Assembly: GCA_039583875.1 (NCBI GenBank)
Contig: CM077161.1
Span: 62,315,885-62,379,884 of the forward strand
DNA length: 64,000 bases
Direction of reading: 5' to 3'
Source: Platanthera guangdongensis
Taxonomy: Eukaryota; Streptophyta; Magnoliopsida; Asparagales; Orchidaceae
Shown here: piece after piece, positions 21,115 through 32,502 of the stretch
Position numbering within the stretch: the stretch's first letter is position 1
How the letters are laid out: each line of letters opens with the position of its first letter
Notes under the pieces: model-generated
What the model was told of the DNA's origin: nothing
What the model saw: only the letters and a program-made list of their open reading frames with translations
The model's database searches: none
Made by a program: the position numbers and the translations under genes

Positions 21115-24100
21115 GCGTGGTTTTCATCAGCGGAAAGCCCACTCACACACTCTTTGACACTGGTGCTTCACACTCATTTGTGTCAGAAGACTTCGTGAAA
21201 GGACTGGCAGGCATGGAGCAATTCACATGAAGGATGATGAGGGTACGTCTACCCGATGGATTGGAGCTAATGACCTCTTCTCATTGCAAAATGGAGGCGG
21301 AGATCGGTGGGAAGGCGTTTGAGGCACCAGCGACGATCCTGAGGATGCCGGACTATGATCTGATCCTGGGCATGACATGGTTACACTGGAACCATGCCCA
21401 GATTGACTGCTTGGCGAAGAGAATCACCGTGAGGCACGGGAACTGCCTTATTATTATCGAAGGTATTATAACAGCCCCCCCCCCCACATATTATTATCGT
21501 CTATGCAGGCCGTCAAGGCCCACTTGCAGGGAGACAAAGTTTATCAGGTCCTTTTCGAGATGGCTATGGCCACGGATTTTATTTCAGATATTCCAGTGGT
21601 GCGGGACTTTGCAGATGTATTTCCGGAGAATCTACCAGGGATACCCCCGCACCGGGAGAGGGACTTCCAGATTCAGCTCGTGCCGGGGGCTAAGCCGTTA
21701 TCCAGAGCACCTTACCGAATGGCCCCGAAGGAGTTGTTGTAATTTCAAAGCCAGCTTCAAGAGTTAGTGAAAGCCGGGTTCGTCCGGCCTAGCTCTTCAC
21801 CATGGGGAGCTCCGGTGCTATTCGTCAAAAATAAGGATGGGACACTTGGTTGTGTATTGATTATCGGGACCTGAACAGGCTGGCGGTCTGGAATATGTAT
21901 CCCTTGCCAAGGATAGACGAGTTATTTGACCAGCTGGAGGGAGCTCATTGGTATTCAAGCTGGAACTGAGATCGGGGTACTACCAGCTATGCATTAAGGA
22001 GGAGGACATCCCGAAGACGTCCTTCAGCAGTAGATATGGGATGTACGAGTTTACCGTGATGCTCTTTGGGCTCATGAATGCAACCTCCGCGTTCATGACC
22101 TTGATGAACCGGGTGTTTGAGGAGTATCTGGATGTTTTCATCATCGTATTCATTGACGACATCCTTATTTATTCGAGGACTGAGGAGGAGCACACGAGGC
22201 ACCTGGCTTTGACTTTGGAGAATCTCCGAGAGCATAAGATGTACGCTAAGTTCAGCACATGCCAATTCTGGCTAAAGGAGGTGGCCTTTTTGGGCCATGT
22301 CATCAGTGGAGCAGGTTTGGCAGTAGATCTGGCGAAGGTCCAGGAAGTACGAGATTGGACAGCACTGAAGATGGCCACAGATGTTCGGAGTTTCTTATGA
22401 CTTGTCGGATACTACCAGAAGTTCGTGAAGGTATTCTCGCAAATTGCTCTCCCTCTCACATCCTTGACGAAGGAGTCTCCTTTTGTTTGGACGTCATGGT
22501 GTGAGGCTGCTTTTCTAGAGCTAAAGGGTAGGCTTACCTCGGCCCCTATCCTTGCTCTTCCGTCAGGGAAGGAAGGATTCCAGGTGTACACGGATGCTTC
22601 CTACCAGTGGATGGGTTCCATTCTGATGCAGAACGGGCACGTGATAGCCTATGCCTCCCGTCAGCTAAAGAAACATGAGCAGGATTACCCGGTATACGAC
22701 TTGGAGATGGGGGCAGTTATATTTGCTTTAAAGATCTGGCGACACTACCTTTAAGGGGTTCACTGCAACATTTTCTCGGACCACAAGTTCTTGAAGTACG
22801 TAGACACGCAGAAGGAGCTGAACATCAGGCAGAGATGCTGGGTGGAGTTTCTGTCGGACTACTAGTACACCATACACTACCATCCCGGGAAAGCAAACAT
22901 GGTGGCAGACACTCTGAGCCAGAGAGAGAGTACGTCATGAGTAGGCCCGCAGGTGATGGCTTTGGATTTGGTAGAGACTTTTAAGAAGATGCAAATATCA
23001 CTAGTGCTCGACGATGATTCAAAGCTATATACGGAGTACCTAGCAACGATGACTGCCACCGATGACATTCAGGATCGCATCAGAGACGTGCAGAGGCTGG
23101 ATGCGAGGGCAGAGCTGATATTCAGAGCCTTGGAGGAAGTCATAGCAGGGGATTACTCCTAGAGGGATGGGCTCCTATATTTCAAAGGCAGGGTTTATAT
23201 TTCGGCAGGAGGCCGGATTCGGGAGGACATCATGACAGAGGCACGCTGCAGTAGATACTCAGTGCACCTGGCGATCACTAAGATGTCAGCGGACCTGAAG
23301 AAGACGATGTATTGGCCAGGTATGAAGAAGGACATTACGTATTTTGTGATGCACTACGAGGCATGCCAACTCGTAAAGGCAGAGTGCAAGAATCTGGCCG
23401 GTTTACTACAACCACTTTCGGTGCCGAAGTGGAAGTTTGAGGATATAGCCATGGATTTCATACATGGGCTACCCCGGTCTCGTGCGGGGAAGACTCGATC
23501 TGGGTGATAGTGGACAGACTATGAAAGGTGGCTAGATTTATTCCAGTGGAGAATTAATCTCTGGTCAGTGTATTAGTACGGAGATTCATCGAGAAGTTTG
23601 TGCGCTATCATGGAGTACCCAGGACTTTCGTTTTAGATCGGGATGGGAGGTTTACGTCGAAGGAGTGGAGGACAATTCAGCCACATCACGGTTCTCGGTT
23701 GACATTCAACATGGCTTTTCACCCTCAAACCAATGGACAGACGGAGCGCACCAACTGTACATTGGAGGACCTTCTGCGCCGATGTATTTTGGACCGCGGC
23801 AAGCCTTGGGAGAGGTTGCTGCCGCTGATCGAGTTTTCGTACAACAACAGCCATCAGTCCAGTCTAGGCATGGCCCCTTACGAGGCATTATATGGACGGA
23901 GGTGCAGGACCCCACTATCATGGATTCAGGATGAAGATCCGCAGGCACTCGGCTCGAAGTTTGTGGAGGATACTGATGCTCTGGTTAGATTGATCCGGGA
24001 CAGTATGTTGGAAGCCGAGAGTATGCAGGCCAAATATTACGATGCGAGGCAACTTTAGGTGGAATTCTAGGTAGGAGACAAGGTTTTCTTGAAGATACGA

Positions 24101-24487
24101 CCGATGCATGGAGTCTCGCGGGTTCGCGGGCGAAAGAAGCTCAGTCTGAGATATATGGGGCCTTACAGGATCCTGGAGCGGATCGGCCCCTTGGCTTATA
24201 GACTGGAGCTACCGCTGGAGTTAGCGGGATTGCATGAAGTCTTCCACATCTCCACACTACGGAGGGCTCTACTATGCCCTGAGCAGCTGATTTCCACAGT
24301 AGACGGTCCGGTTGCCTCAGGTCAGTCAGCTTGGAGCCGATCAGGATCGATGACACGGCAGTGCGGGTCTTGCGATGCAAGAAGGTTCCGCTAGTCAAAG
24401 TTCTGCGGAGAAACCATGGGCAGGAGGAGCATACATGGGAGCCATAGGACTTGATGCAGCAAAAGTACCCGGAGCTCTTCGAGTCAG
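21115..24487 (+). pseudogene. pol pseudogene of element C (PR-RT-RNase H-IN-chromodomain)
   Basis: Protease keeps [13 protein letters not shown] (catalytic triad about 21156-21164). A C-run at about 21477-21486 disturbs the protease-RT linker. RT begins near 21700 with a stop at 21740, loses frame near 21848 and 21950, then keeps FIDDILIYS near 22150-22176 and stops near 22400. RNase H has [13 protein letters not shown] and DHKFLKY (22580-22800), with stops at 22754 and 22863. The integrase zinc finger is altered (HYEAC for C-x2-C). The core keeps [19 protein letters not shown] and GQTERTN. The chromodomain-like end reads KVLRRNHGQEEHTWEP-stop. At least ten interruptions; not functional. Confidence 0.9.
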
Positions 24488-24597
24488 GTATACCTTAAAC
24501 CTTAGGGATGTTACAAGTTTCTTTTATTTCAGTAGAAACCCCCGTAGGCTTAACTTTAATTTCGAGGAGGAAAGTTTTATTTTTATATATCTGGATT

Positions 24598-27500
24598 TGT
24601 ACCATCCCTCAAACAACTAGACCCCTAAGAGTGGTTTTGTCATGACTAGGTCCTGACAAAACCCTAGGATGTCCAATAGACTAGGTGAACTTAGGTAGGA
24701 AGGTGAAGGCCAACATGGTCTGCAAATAGCAGAATTCTAAACAATAATTTAGGATGACCTTAGGGCTACAACTTGATCCTATGACCATAAAACAACACCC
24801 CTAACACCTTGGGTAGTCCATAGGGCCACTGCGGTTCCATTGTGGGCAGTCAAAGTGGTTAAGTTGACCTAAGTCAACCATAACCCTAAATGGGTCAAAC
24901 TAGCCTACTTAGGGTCAATTGACGTTCCCTTAGCCAAGTGGACCATACCCATGCCCTCCTAATCCTAAAGTGAGGTCAATGGGTCACCAAGGACCAATTG
25001 TGGTCAACCTTAGTGGCTAAGTTGACCCAAGTCAACTCTAGGCTCAAAGTGGTCAAAGTGCCCTTACTAAGGGTCATGTGACCTCCAAGGTGCCAAGTCA
25101 ACCCTACCCCACCCTACCTAGACCTTAGGGGAGTCCAATGGGTCACCAAGGACCCATTGATGGAAACTCAAAAGGTCAAATTGACTAGGTCAACCCTCGT
25201 CAATGTTAGGTCAAACCTAGCTCAAATGGGCTAAGCTAAGCTCAAGCCCTCTTTCCACTTGGGCTAACCTCATTTCCATCGAAAATATGGGTTAGTGGGC
25301 TTCCAATAGGTTGTTGTGGTCAGCAAGGTCAACTTATATGACTAAGAGAGAGAAAGCTCCAACTCCTCTTTAGTGGGGGAGAGAGAATTGGTGAAAGATA
25401 GCCATTCATGGCCAAGGAGGCCAAGGGCCATTCTTCATTGGATGATCCAACTCCCCACTCAATCCAGGAAGACCAGGGGGCATTTGGTGACTGCTCATGG
25501 CCAGAATGGCGGTACCCCACCATGGCTGAAATGTGTATTCAATGGCCATTAATGGCCATTGAAGCCTTTGACCCCTTCCTCCCCCCATTAAGGGCTGGAT
25601 TCAACCCCTCTGGGGAACAGGAGAAGTTTCCAGCCATTTCCTGGCTAGATTGAGCCCATATTCCCATCCCTCCCACAATGGCCGAGATTTGCATTAAGAA
25701 GGCCATTAATGGCCACCACCAACTATACCCATCCCCTCCCACACTTTATCATCCTAAAAGCATCCCTGGATCTAGGGCAAGCTTTTCCACACCTTACCCG
25801 AAGGAGATGAGCAACTTTACTATGCAGTTGCAGAACGCTGGCGACTCCTCCACCACCAATGGCATCATGGCGATCGATGCGTCTCCAGGCCGCAAGCAAG
25901 GTCCTCCCCTCTTCTACTCCTATGGGTAGATAATAGGGATCATTTAGAATAAAAATCAGGCTTAATTGAGCACGATCGAAGCTTTCGTTTTCATGATTTT
26001 TTAGTGAAAATTTGAATTCTGAGGTTCACTGGAAAAGGCCCCTCCGGCGGCCGAGCCACCGCCAGTCGATAGCCACCACCTCAACGGAGGTTGTGGTGGT
26101 GTTGGCCGGCCTGGGAGGCGGACGGGTGGCCGCTAGAGGAGGCTGTAAGTTCGCCCAAGTTCGGGCAATCCAGGACCTTGGCAGGAGGAGGAAGGCGATC
26201 CAGCGGCCGTCAGATCTTGCTTCAAGATCTGTGCTGATCAATTAAATTCCTTTAATTTTAATGAATTTTTTTTGTATTAAAATAACAGTCACTTTTGAAA
26301 AATTATTAAAAATACCTAGGTGCGAAATCTGAAAAAATTGGTCAACATATAAATGGTATCCATATGAGTACACTTTATTTTAAAAGTGGATTGAACCAAT
26401 TTGAGTGCTCGGTTTGACCAGGGCACTCATTTTGGTAGGGTCTATACCTAGGGTTAGATAAAAATTAAAATGGGTGCCCCCACCTCATACCTTATTCAAA
26501 TGACCTAAAATTTGGACAGGGAGTGACCCTAATCTATACCTAGGTCATGCCCAAAAATGTGAATTTTTGGGGACAATTTTTCTATAGTTTTTGGAATCAT
26601 TTAAATATCCTAGGGTAAATTAATTTACATACCTAAAGGCCTCCAAACCCTCCCAACCTTTGGTGGGTGGTACCTAGGTTCATCAAGAGGTTCTGTGTGA
26701 ATTGTCACCTTATTTTGGTTGATTTGGTGGTGAAATGGGCAAACCCTAACATTGCCCTAATAAAGGGTATTTAGGTCAAAAGTGCACTTTGTGGTTTAAG
26801 TGGCCAAATCACCTCAACAGAGGCCAAAACCTAGTACACTGGTTTTCCATGACTTTGTACACCCTCATATGGGTTATGGGGTGGTTTGGGGTAGGATTGC
26901 CCTAGGACCCAAGTTCAAACACTAAGTTTGGACTTTGGGCGTTTATGAAGGGCATATGGTCAAATGCCCTTATATGGACTTGAAATTTGGTAGAGAGGAC
27001 TCTAGGGTAGCCAAAGTACTCTGGTAAAAATATTAAAGGATTTGGAGATAGTTGAACCCCTCAAAACCCTAACCCTATTTTAGTTCACAATTATTAAATT
27101 TGAAGGGTAGGTAATTAGAACTCCAAGGAAACTTATGAAATTTGGGTGGTGTATTCATAATGTCATTATAAGACTTGGATAATTTTGTTGGATGTTTTAG
27201 ATTAATAATTTTAGTATCACCTTTGTAATAACAGTATTAGCCCAAATTAATTATGTTTTTATTTTGATCTTAATATCCATTAGATGACTATGAAATTGGG
27301 GCAGAGTGAGTTTTAGACCATTATGAGCTTACCTAAATTTTGTTGTAATTTTTAAACGTAAATTTCCAGTACCTACTTCACATGTGTATAAATACGGGAA
27401 TATGATCTATAATAGATTTAGAGCTCTCTTTATATTGGAAAATTATGAAACTTGATCAGTAGTGTTTCTAGGTCAATATGCTCATATGGAAATTTTATTG

Positions 27501-28414
27501 CAATTTTTAGATGACTATTTGTTGTACTTAGTTCATTATCATATTAACTTGGAATATTATGGGAACATCAAGTTTAGAGTTCATTATTCACTGATAAATT
27601 ATGAAACTTGACCTGTACTGTTTTTTATGTCTTTATATTCATCCTTGAATTTTCTCAGAATTTTTAGAAATATATTGGCAGTACTTGTCTCTTTAATTTG
27701 GTTAATATAGGTTATGTTCAAAAATAATGTTTAAAGGTTTAATTCTTACTGAAAATTTGGGGACCTTGATTTTACTGATAAATAGCTGTCATTTATTTAT
27801 CATAATTTTGTGGAATATTTTGCATGCCTGAAAATAGTACTTCATGTTCAAACTAAGTTATTCGTATCTCTTTGGAAATTAAATAAATCATCGAGTAAAT
27901 TAGGAAAATTATAAACTTCTGGATTTAGGCTAATCATGCAATTGTAGACCTCCAATAAATATTATAGTGATTTTGGATGATAATTTTGAGTACCTCACAT
28001 TGTATACATCATATAGCTTAGGATGGTCTGCGTTTACTAAAAACTGCAGGAATCATAATATGGTGCAAATTGAACTTAGGAAGATGGGATATTAGTGTAT
28101 TGATCTGGTTAGTGAAATGAGATTATCATCGGGAGTCGTGATGAGGAGTGAGAGGTTTGACTACTGTTCAGAGGTGTTCGGGGTCGACGAAACATCGTCT
28201 TCCCCGTGGGGAGAGAAAGGGTCAAAATTCACTAAGGTTAGATCTAGTACAACATTAAAGGGATTGGGAGTTGTGTAATAACCAATAAGAATTAGTGCCT
28301 TGCAAAAGGGAATGATGGGCTTCAACTACCATCATAGTTCATAGTGCCCTCGAGAGCCCTTCACGGGGAATACCTTGGGTTGTCCTGGGCTAACCTAAAT
28401 ATTAGGAATAATAA
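24598..28414 (+). repeat. 3' LTR of element C, truncated at its right end
   Basis: It starts TGTACCATCCC (TGTAACATCC in relatives) after TTTCGAGGAGGAAAG and follows the 5' LTR to GGAATAATAAG near 28414. There it is joined to the integrase C-terminus of element D. The missing right end corresponds to about 18293-19676 of the 5' LTR. It is largely AT-rich and I see no gene in it. Confidence 0.88.
25859..25900 (+). CDS. Candidate 14-codon start exon in LTR of element C
   Basis: Reads MASWRSMRLQAASK and ends AAG|GTCCTC, phase 0, 42 nt. The LTR of element D has a 42-nt ATG segment at the equivalent place (MVHHHQTRWQAQLK in the right copy) ending AAG|GTTCTC, sharing Met1, Arg8, Gln10, Ala11 and Lys14. 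By analogy with B and H this may supply the Gag start. Because this is a truncated 3' LTR it cannot act here. Weak on its own. Confidence 0.4.
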
Positions 28415-28791
28415 GCGGTTTTGCACGATGTCTTCCACGTCTCCTCTCTTAGGAAGGCTATAATACGGCCAGAACAACAGGTTCTTGGTATAGATAGATC
28501 GACAGCTTTCGATCAATCGGTTTACTGTGAGCCGGTTAGGATAGATGATACAGCGGTGCGGGTCTTACGGCGCCAGAAGGTCCCGCTGGTCAAGGTCCTA
28601 TATAGGAACCATGGGCAGGAGGAGCATACTTGGGAACCACCAGATCTAATGCCGCAGAGGTACCCGGATCTCTCCAGGTAAAGTATACGTTCAACTTCCT
28701 ATAGGATGTTACATTCTGTTACTTTTAGTAGAAACCCTGCAGCCTAACCTGAATTTCGAGGACGAAATTTTTATTTTTGTTTATTGGGATT
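28415..28791 (+). pseudogene. 3' end of pol of element D, copy 1 (integrase tail/chromodomain)
   Basis: From 28421 the frame reads [14 protein letters not shown]...PVRIDDTAVRVLRRQKVPLVKVLYRNHGQEEHTWEP and ends LSR at TAA 28679-28681. This is the C-terminal integrase and chromodomain-like tail of a gypsy element, closest here to element C. All upstream coding sequence is missing; the fragment is fused directly to C's 3' LTR. After the stop the sequence TTTCGAGGACGAAATT leads to the LTR. The coding end CCAG|GTAAAG resembles a splice donor. Confidence 0.88.
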
Positions 28792-31700
28792 TGTAACATT
28801 CCATTTCCAACTAGACCCCTAAGATTGGTTTTGTCATTACTAGGTCATGACAAAACCCTAGGAAGCCCAAGAAGACCAAGTGAGCTTAGGCATGAAGTTG
28901 GAAATCACCATGGTCTACAAATAGTAGAATTCTAAACAATAGTTTAGGATGACCATAGGGCTTCACCAAGACTCCACGACCCCACCACAACATCCCTAAC
29001 CCATTAGAGGGTCCATTAGAGCCATAAGAATCCATTGGGGTGAACCTAAAGTGGTCAAATTGACCCAAGTAAACCATAGCCCTAAATTAGGCAAGGTGCC
29101 CTAACTAAGGGCAATTGTCCTCTAATATGCCCAATTGACCATACCTAGACCTTTCCAAGCCCTAAGGGATGCCAAGGGGTCACCAAGGACCCATTAAGTT
29201 CAACCAAAGAGGCTAAGTTGACCCAAGTCAACCCTTGCAGAAAAAAGGTCAAAGTGCCCTAACTAAGGGTCAAGTGACCACCAAGGTGCCCAACCAACCC
29301 TACCCAAGCCTTCCTAGACCTTAGGGGAGTCCAATGGGTCACAAAGGACCCATTGGAGTCAACCCAAATGGTCATGTTGACCAAGGTCAACTCTGCCCTA
29401 TTATTAGGTCAAACAAGTTCAAATGGGCTAACCCAAGCTCAAGCCCAATCCACTTGGGCTAAAACCTTATTTCCATGAATAATATGAGTTAGTGGGGTGC
29501 CATTAGGCTGAATTAATCATCAAAATTGGCCTTGATGGCTAGGAGAGAGAAAAGCTCCATTTTCCCCTTTAATGGAGGAGAGAGAAAGTGGGGAGTGAAG
29601 ACCATTCATGGCTTGGAAGGCCAAGGGACCTCTCTTCTTGCTGGAATCTTCCTCCCTGGTCAGTTAGGGGAAGATTAAGGGACTTTCCAGCGCTTTCCAG
29701 TGGCTGGGTGCAGTGAATCTACCATGGCCGAAGTTGAGTTTTCATGGCCATTAATGGCTTTGAAGCCATGCCCTTTCCCCTACCTCAACTGACCCCTTTA
29801 TCATCTTCATAGCATCATAAGCAGTGGATTTAGGCCCTTACATCGATTCTTTTGCTCAAGGATATAGATCGGTAGGTGGAAGCTTTTCGAGCTCGGCGGC
29901 CATGGCGCACCACCACCAAACACGTCGGCAAGCATAGTTGAAGGTTCTCCTCTACTCCTCTCTTCATGGGCTAGATCTTTAAATCCTTTAGGAGAGAAAT
30001 CGGGTTCAATTGAGCCTGATCGGGTGAGAGAAATTTCAGAAATTTCATGGTTTTTCAACCACTTGGGTTCGCCGGAATCCGCCCCTCCGGCGGTCGTGCC
30101 GCCGCCCGGCGATAGCCCCCACCTCAACGAAGGTGGTGGCGGTGGTGGCCGGCTAGGGAGGTGGTTGGGTGGCCGGGAAAATGTCTTGGAAGTTGCTCCA
30201 GGTTCGGGCAACTCAGCCCTTAGTTGGAGTAAGAAGATGACCAGGAGGCGTCGGATGTGCGTCAAGATTCGTGCTGGATTTTATATATTTATTTTGTTTT
30301 TTTTGTATTTTTATCCTGTTTACTGGGGTGTTTTATATTAAATATTAAAAATACTTAGGTCCACCGATATAAAAAATGACCAACATAAAATTGTAGCCCT
30401 GGAAGTCTAATTTAATTTACAATTGATTTGAACCAATTTGGATACATGGTGTGACCACATCACTCATTTTGGTGAGTTCTATACCTAGGTTAGATCATAG
30501 ATTATTTTGAGTGCCCCCATCAATCCATCCATCCAAATGACTTAAAATTGTGAATGTGGGCTATTATTACCTATACCTAGAACATATCCAAAAATGGGAA
30601 TTTTTGGAAAAAATTTGCCTAATGTTTTGGTAGCAATTTAATAATTAATATATGAATTATTTAAACGATTTAATTGCCTCCAAATCCTCCCAAATTTTGG
30701 TGAGTGGTCATTTGGGTTAATATAGGACTCTTTATAAAATTTCATTTAATTTGGATAAGAGTTGTTATGGAATTTGGTCAACCCTAACTTAGGCCAAAAT
30801 GGGGTAATTAGGTCAAAGTGTCCCTTGTGGGCTTAAGGGGCCAAATCACCTCAACAGAGGTTGATACTTGGTCCCCTGATGTGTTATATATGTCAGTAAA
30901 CTCCGTCCCATTGATTACAGGGTGGATTATGGTTGATTTGCCATAGGACCGTAGTTCAATCCCTAAGGTAAAACTTTGGCAGTTTGTGAAGGACATAGGG
31001 TGTTATATCCTTGTATGGGCTTGGTGTTTAGTCCTTATGATTCTAGGGTGGTGAAATGCCCTATGGAGGAATTTGATGACATTTATACCTACACACATAA
31101 CTTAAACCAACTGGGGTTTGTTTAGGCCTTTACCTTTTAGGAAAATATTGAAGGGGCATATGACCTTGGATCCTTAGGAAATTTTGGCAGGAAGGTTTTT
31201 GTAACACTATGAGTCCTTGAAAATTATTTTAGGATGTTTGGAAGACAGTAGATTGTACTTTTAGTTTTAATCCTTGAGTTGCCCCTATTTATGATTTTGA
31301 TAAAAAAAGTGGCTAAAATAACTTAGAATGTTATAAAACTTAATCAGTAAGGTTTTGTGATCATATTAAATCTCTGGTATTGTTTGTATAATTTGTGGAT
31401 TAAGTTTAATGATGCCTCCTTCTTTACATCTATTTATTGATATTATCTTGGATTAATTAATTACAGGTTAATTTATTTATGAAAATTAGTGAAATTCAGT
31501 GCTCTCTGATATTTTGGCATCTTGTAGTGTTCTTAAATTTTGGGAGGCCATAACTTAAGAAAATCTAGTACTTCATGTTCAAATTACACATGGACAAATA
31601 TTTGGGAAAATGAAATAAATGCTAAATTAATTAGGAAAATTCAAAGTTTCTGGATTTAGGCTAAATGTGTCATGATAGACCCACAATAATTATCTTAGGC

Positions 31701-32502
31701 CATTTGGAAGAAAATTTGGAGTACCTCCTATCATGTACATCATATAGCTTAGGTTAGTCTGCATTTAGTAAAACTGCAGAAATTGTGATAACATGGGATA
31801 TGGTCATAGGAAGTGGGGAGAAATGCATTCTGATTTGGTAAGATGAAAGAGAGCTTCATTAGGAACAATGATGAAGAGAGTGTTGGGTTGGCTAGAGTTA
31901 AGAGGTGCTCGGGATCGACGAAAGGTCGTCCTTCCTATAGAGGGATGGAGAGAGAGAGAGAGTCAAAACACACTAGGGTTGGATCTAGAGAAATATTAAA
32001 AAGGGATCGGGAATCGGGTGTTAACCAATAACAGTAAGTGCCTTGCGAAATGGAGCTTTGGGCTTCAGCCCATCGTAGTTCCTAGTGCCCTCGAGAGCCT
32101 TTCATGGGGAATACCTTGGGTATCCCTGGGCTAACCTAACCCGTAAGTAAAATTAATGTTTAATAACAACTAGTATAACTACAGTTTCACATTCACACAC
32201 CCCGGTAACTCGGGAGGTTGGTTCGGCTAGTTTGACTAGACATCCGAACGGTAGGTTAGAAAGGTAGATGTAGCGGACGGGATAGTCCGGGGAGTCGGTG
32301 GCTCGGAATGATTTGGATGCATAAATAAGGTGGTGGGACATAAGTATCGGACGGTCGTTCACACCGACATCGATTCGCTGACTCGACGGGTGTGGTCGTC
32401 ACTTAGCCAAAGAAAGTCTGGTGGATATGGCCAACATTAGTACGTGGTGACTCTAGGTTGTGTCCTTCTAGAGGCGTACGTAAGGGCTAGGCCGGGTAGT
32501 GT
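28792..32502 (+). repeat. LTR of element D, copy 1 (right end cut by duplication)
   Basis: Begins TGTAACATTCC. Collinear with the complete D LTR at 36305-41034 until the duplication junction at 32503, where GTGTGGA continues into C-LTR sequence. It contains a 42-nt start-exon relic at 29902-29943 with TAG at codon 12. No gene seen; the GC-rich strip at 30080-30180 gives only chance open frames. Confidence 0.88.
29902..29943 (+). other. Start-exon relic in LTR of element D, copy 1
   Basis: ATG GCG followed by three His codons, then QTRRQA, a TAG, L and K, ending AAG|GTTCTC. The right copy (37413-37454) has CAG where this has TAG, another Gln-to-stop C-to-T change. Confidence 0.4.

Larger units (their letters stand above)
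15691..28414 (+). mobile_element. Element C: decayed gypsy chromovirus with ~5-kb LTRs (A and B inserted in its 5' LTR)
   Basis: It consists of a 5' LTR (6022-6182 plus 15691-19676, start outside the window), primer site TGGTATCAGAAC, broken gag and pol, and a 3' LTR from 24598 truncated at 28414. Combining the two partial LTRs suggests a full length near 5.2 kb. Pol motifs and the chromodomain-like end make it a gypsy chromovirus of a different family from B. Stop codons and indels are frequent in every domain. The target duplication cannot be seen because both outer ends are lost. Confidence 0.9.
24991..32502 (+). repeat. Tandem duplication, copy 1 (C-LTR/D fusion)
   Basis: This 7.5-kb block is repeated directly at 32503-40018 with a constant offset of 7512-7516 bp. 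Both copies contain the same C-LTR/D-integrase junction (28414 and 35927). Copies differ by a few percent by eye. Confidence 0.9.

Noticed and set aside
26012..26245. Short GC-rich ORFs in C LTR copies (also 33515-33755)
   Set aside because: Open on both strands, LTR-internal and without domain similarity; treated as chance.
30024..30341. Possible small gene in the D LTR (also 37397-37852)
   Set aside because: The frame comes from a GC-rich strip of the LTR, its product has no recognisable domain, and it ends in low-complexity Phe/Tyr text.
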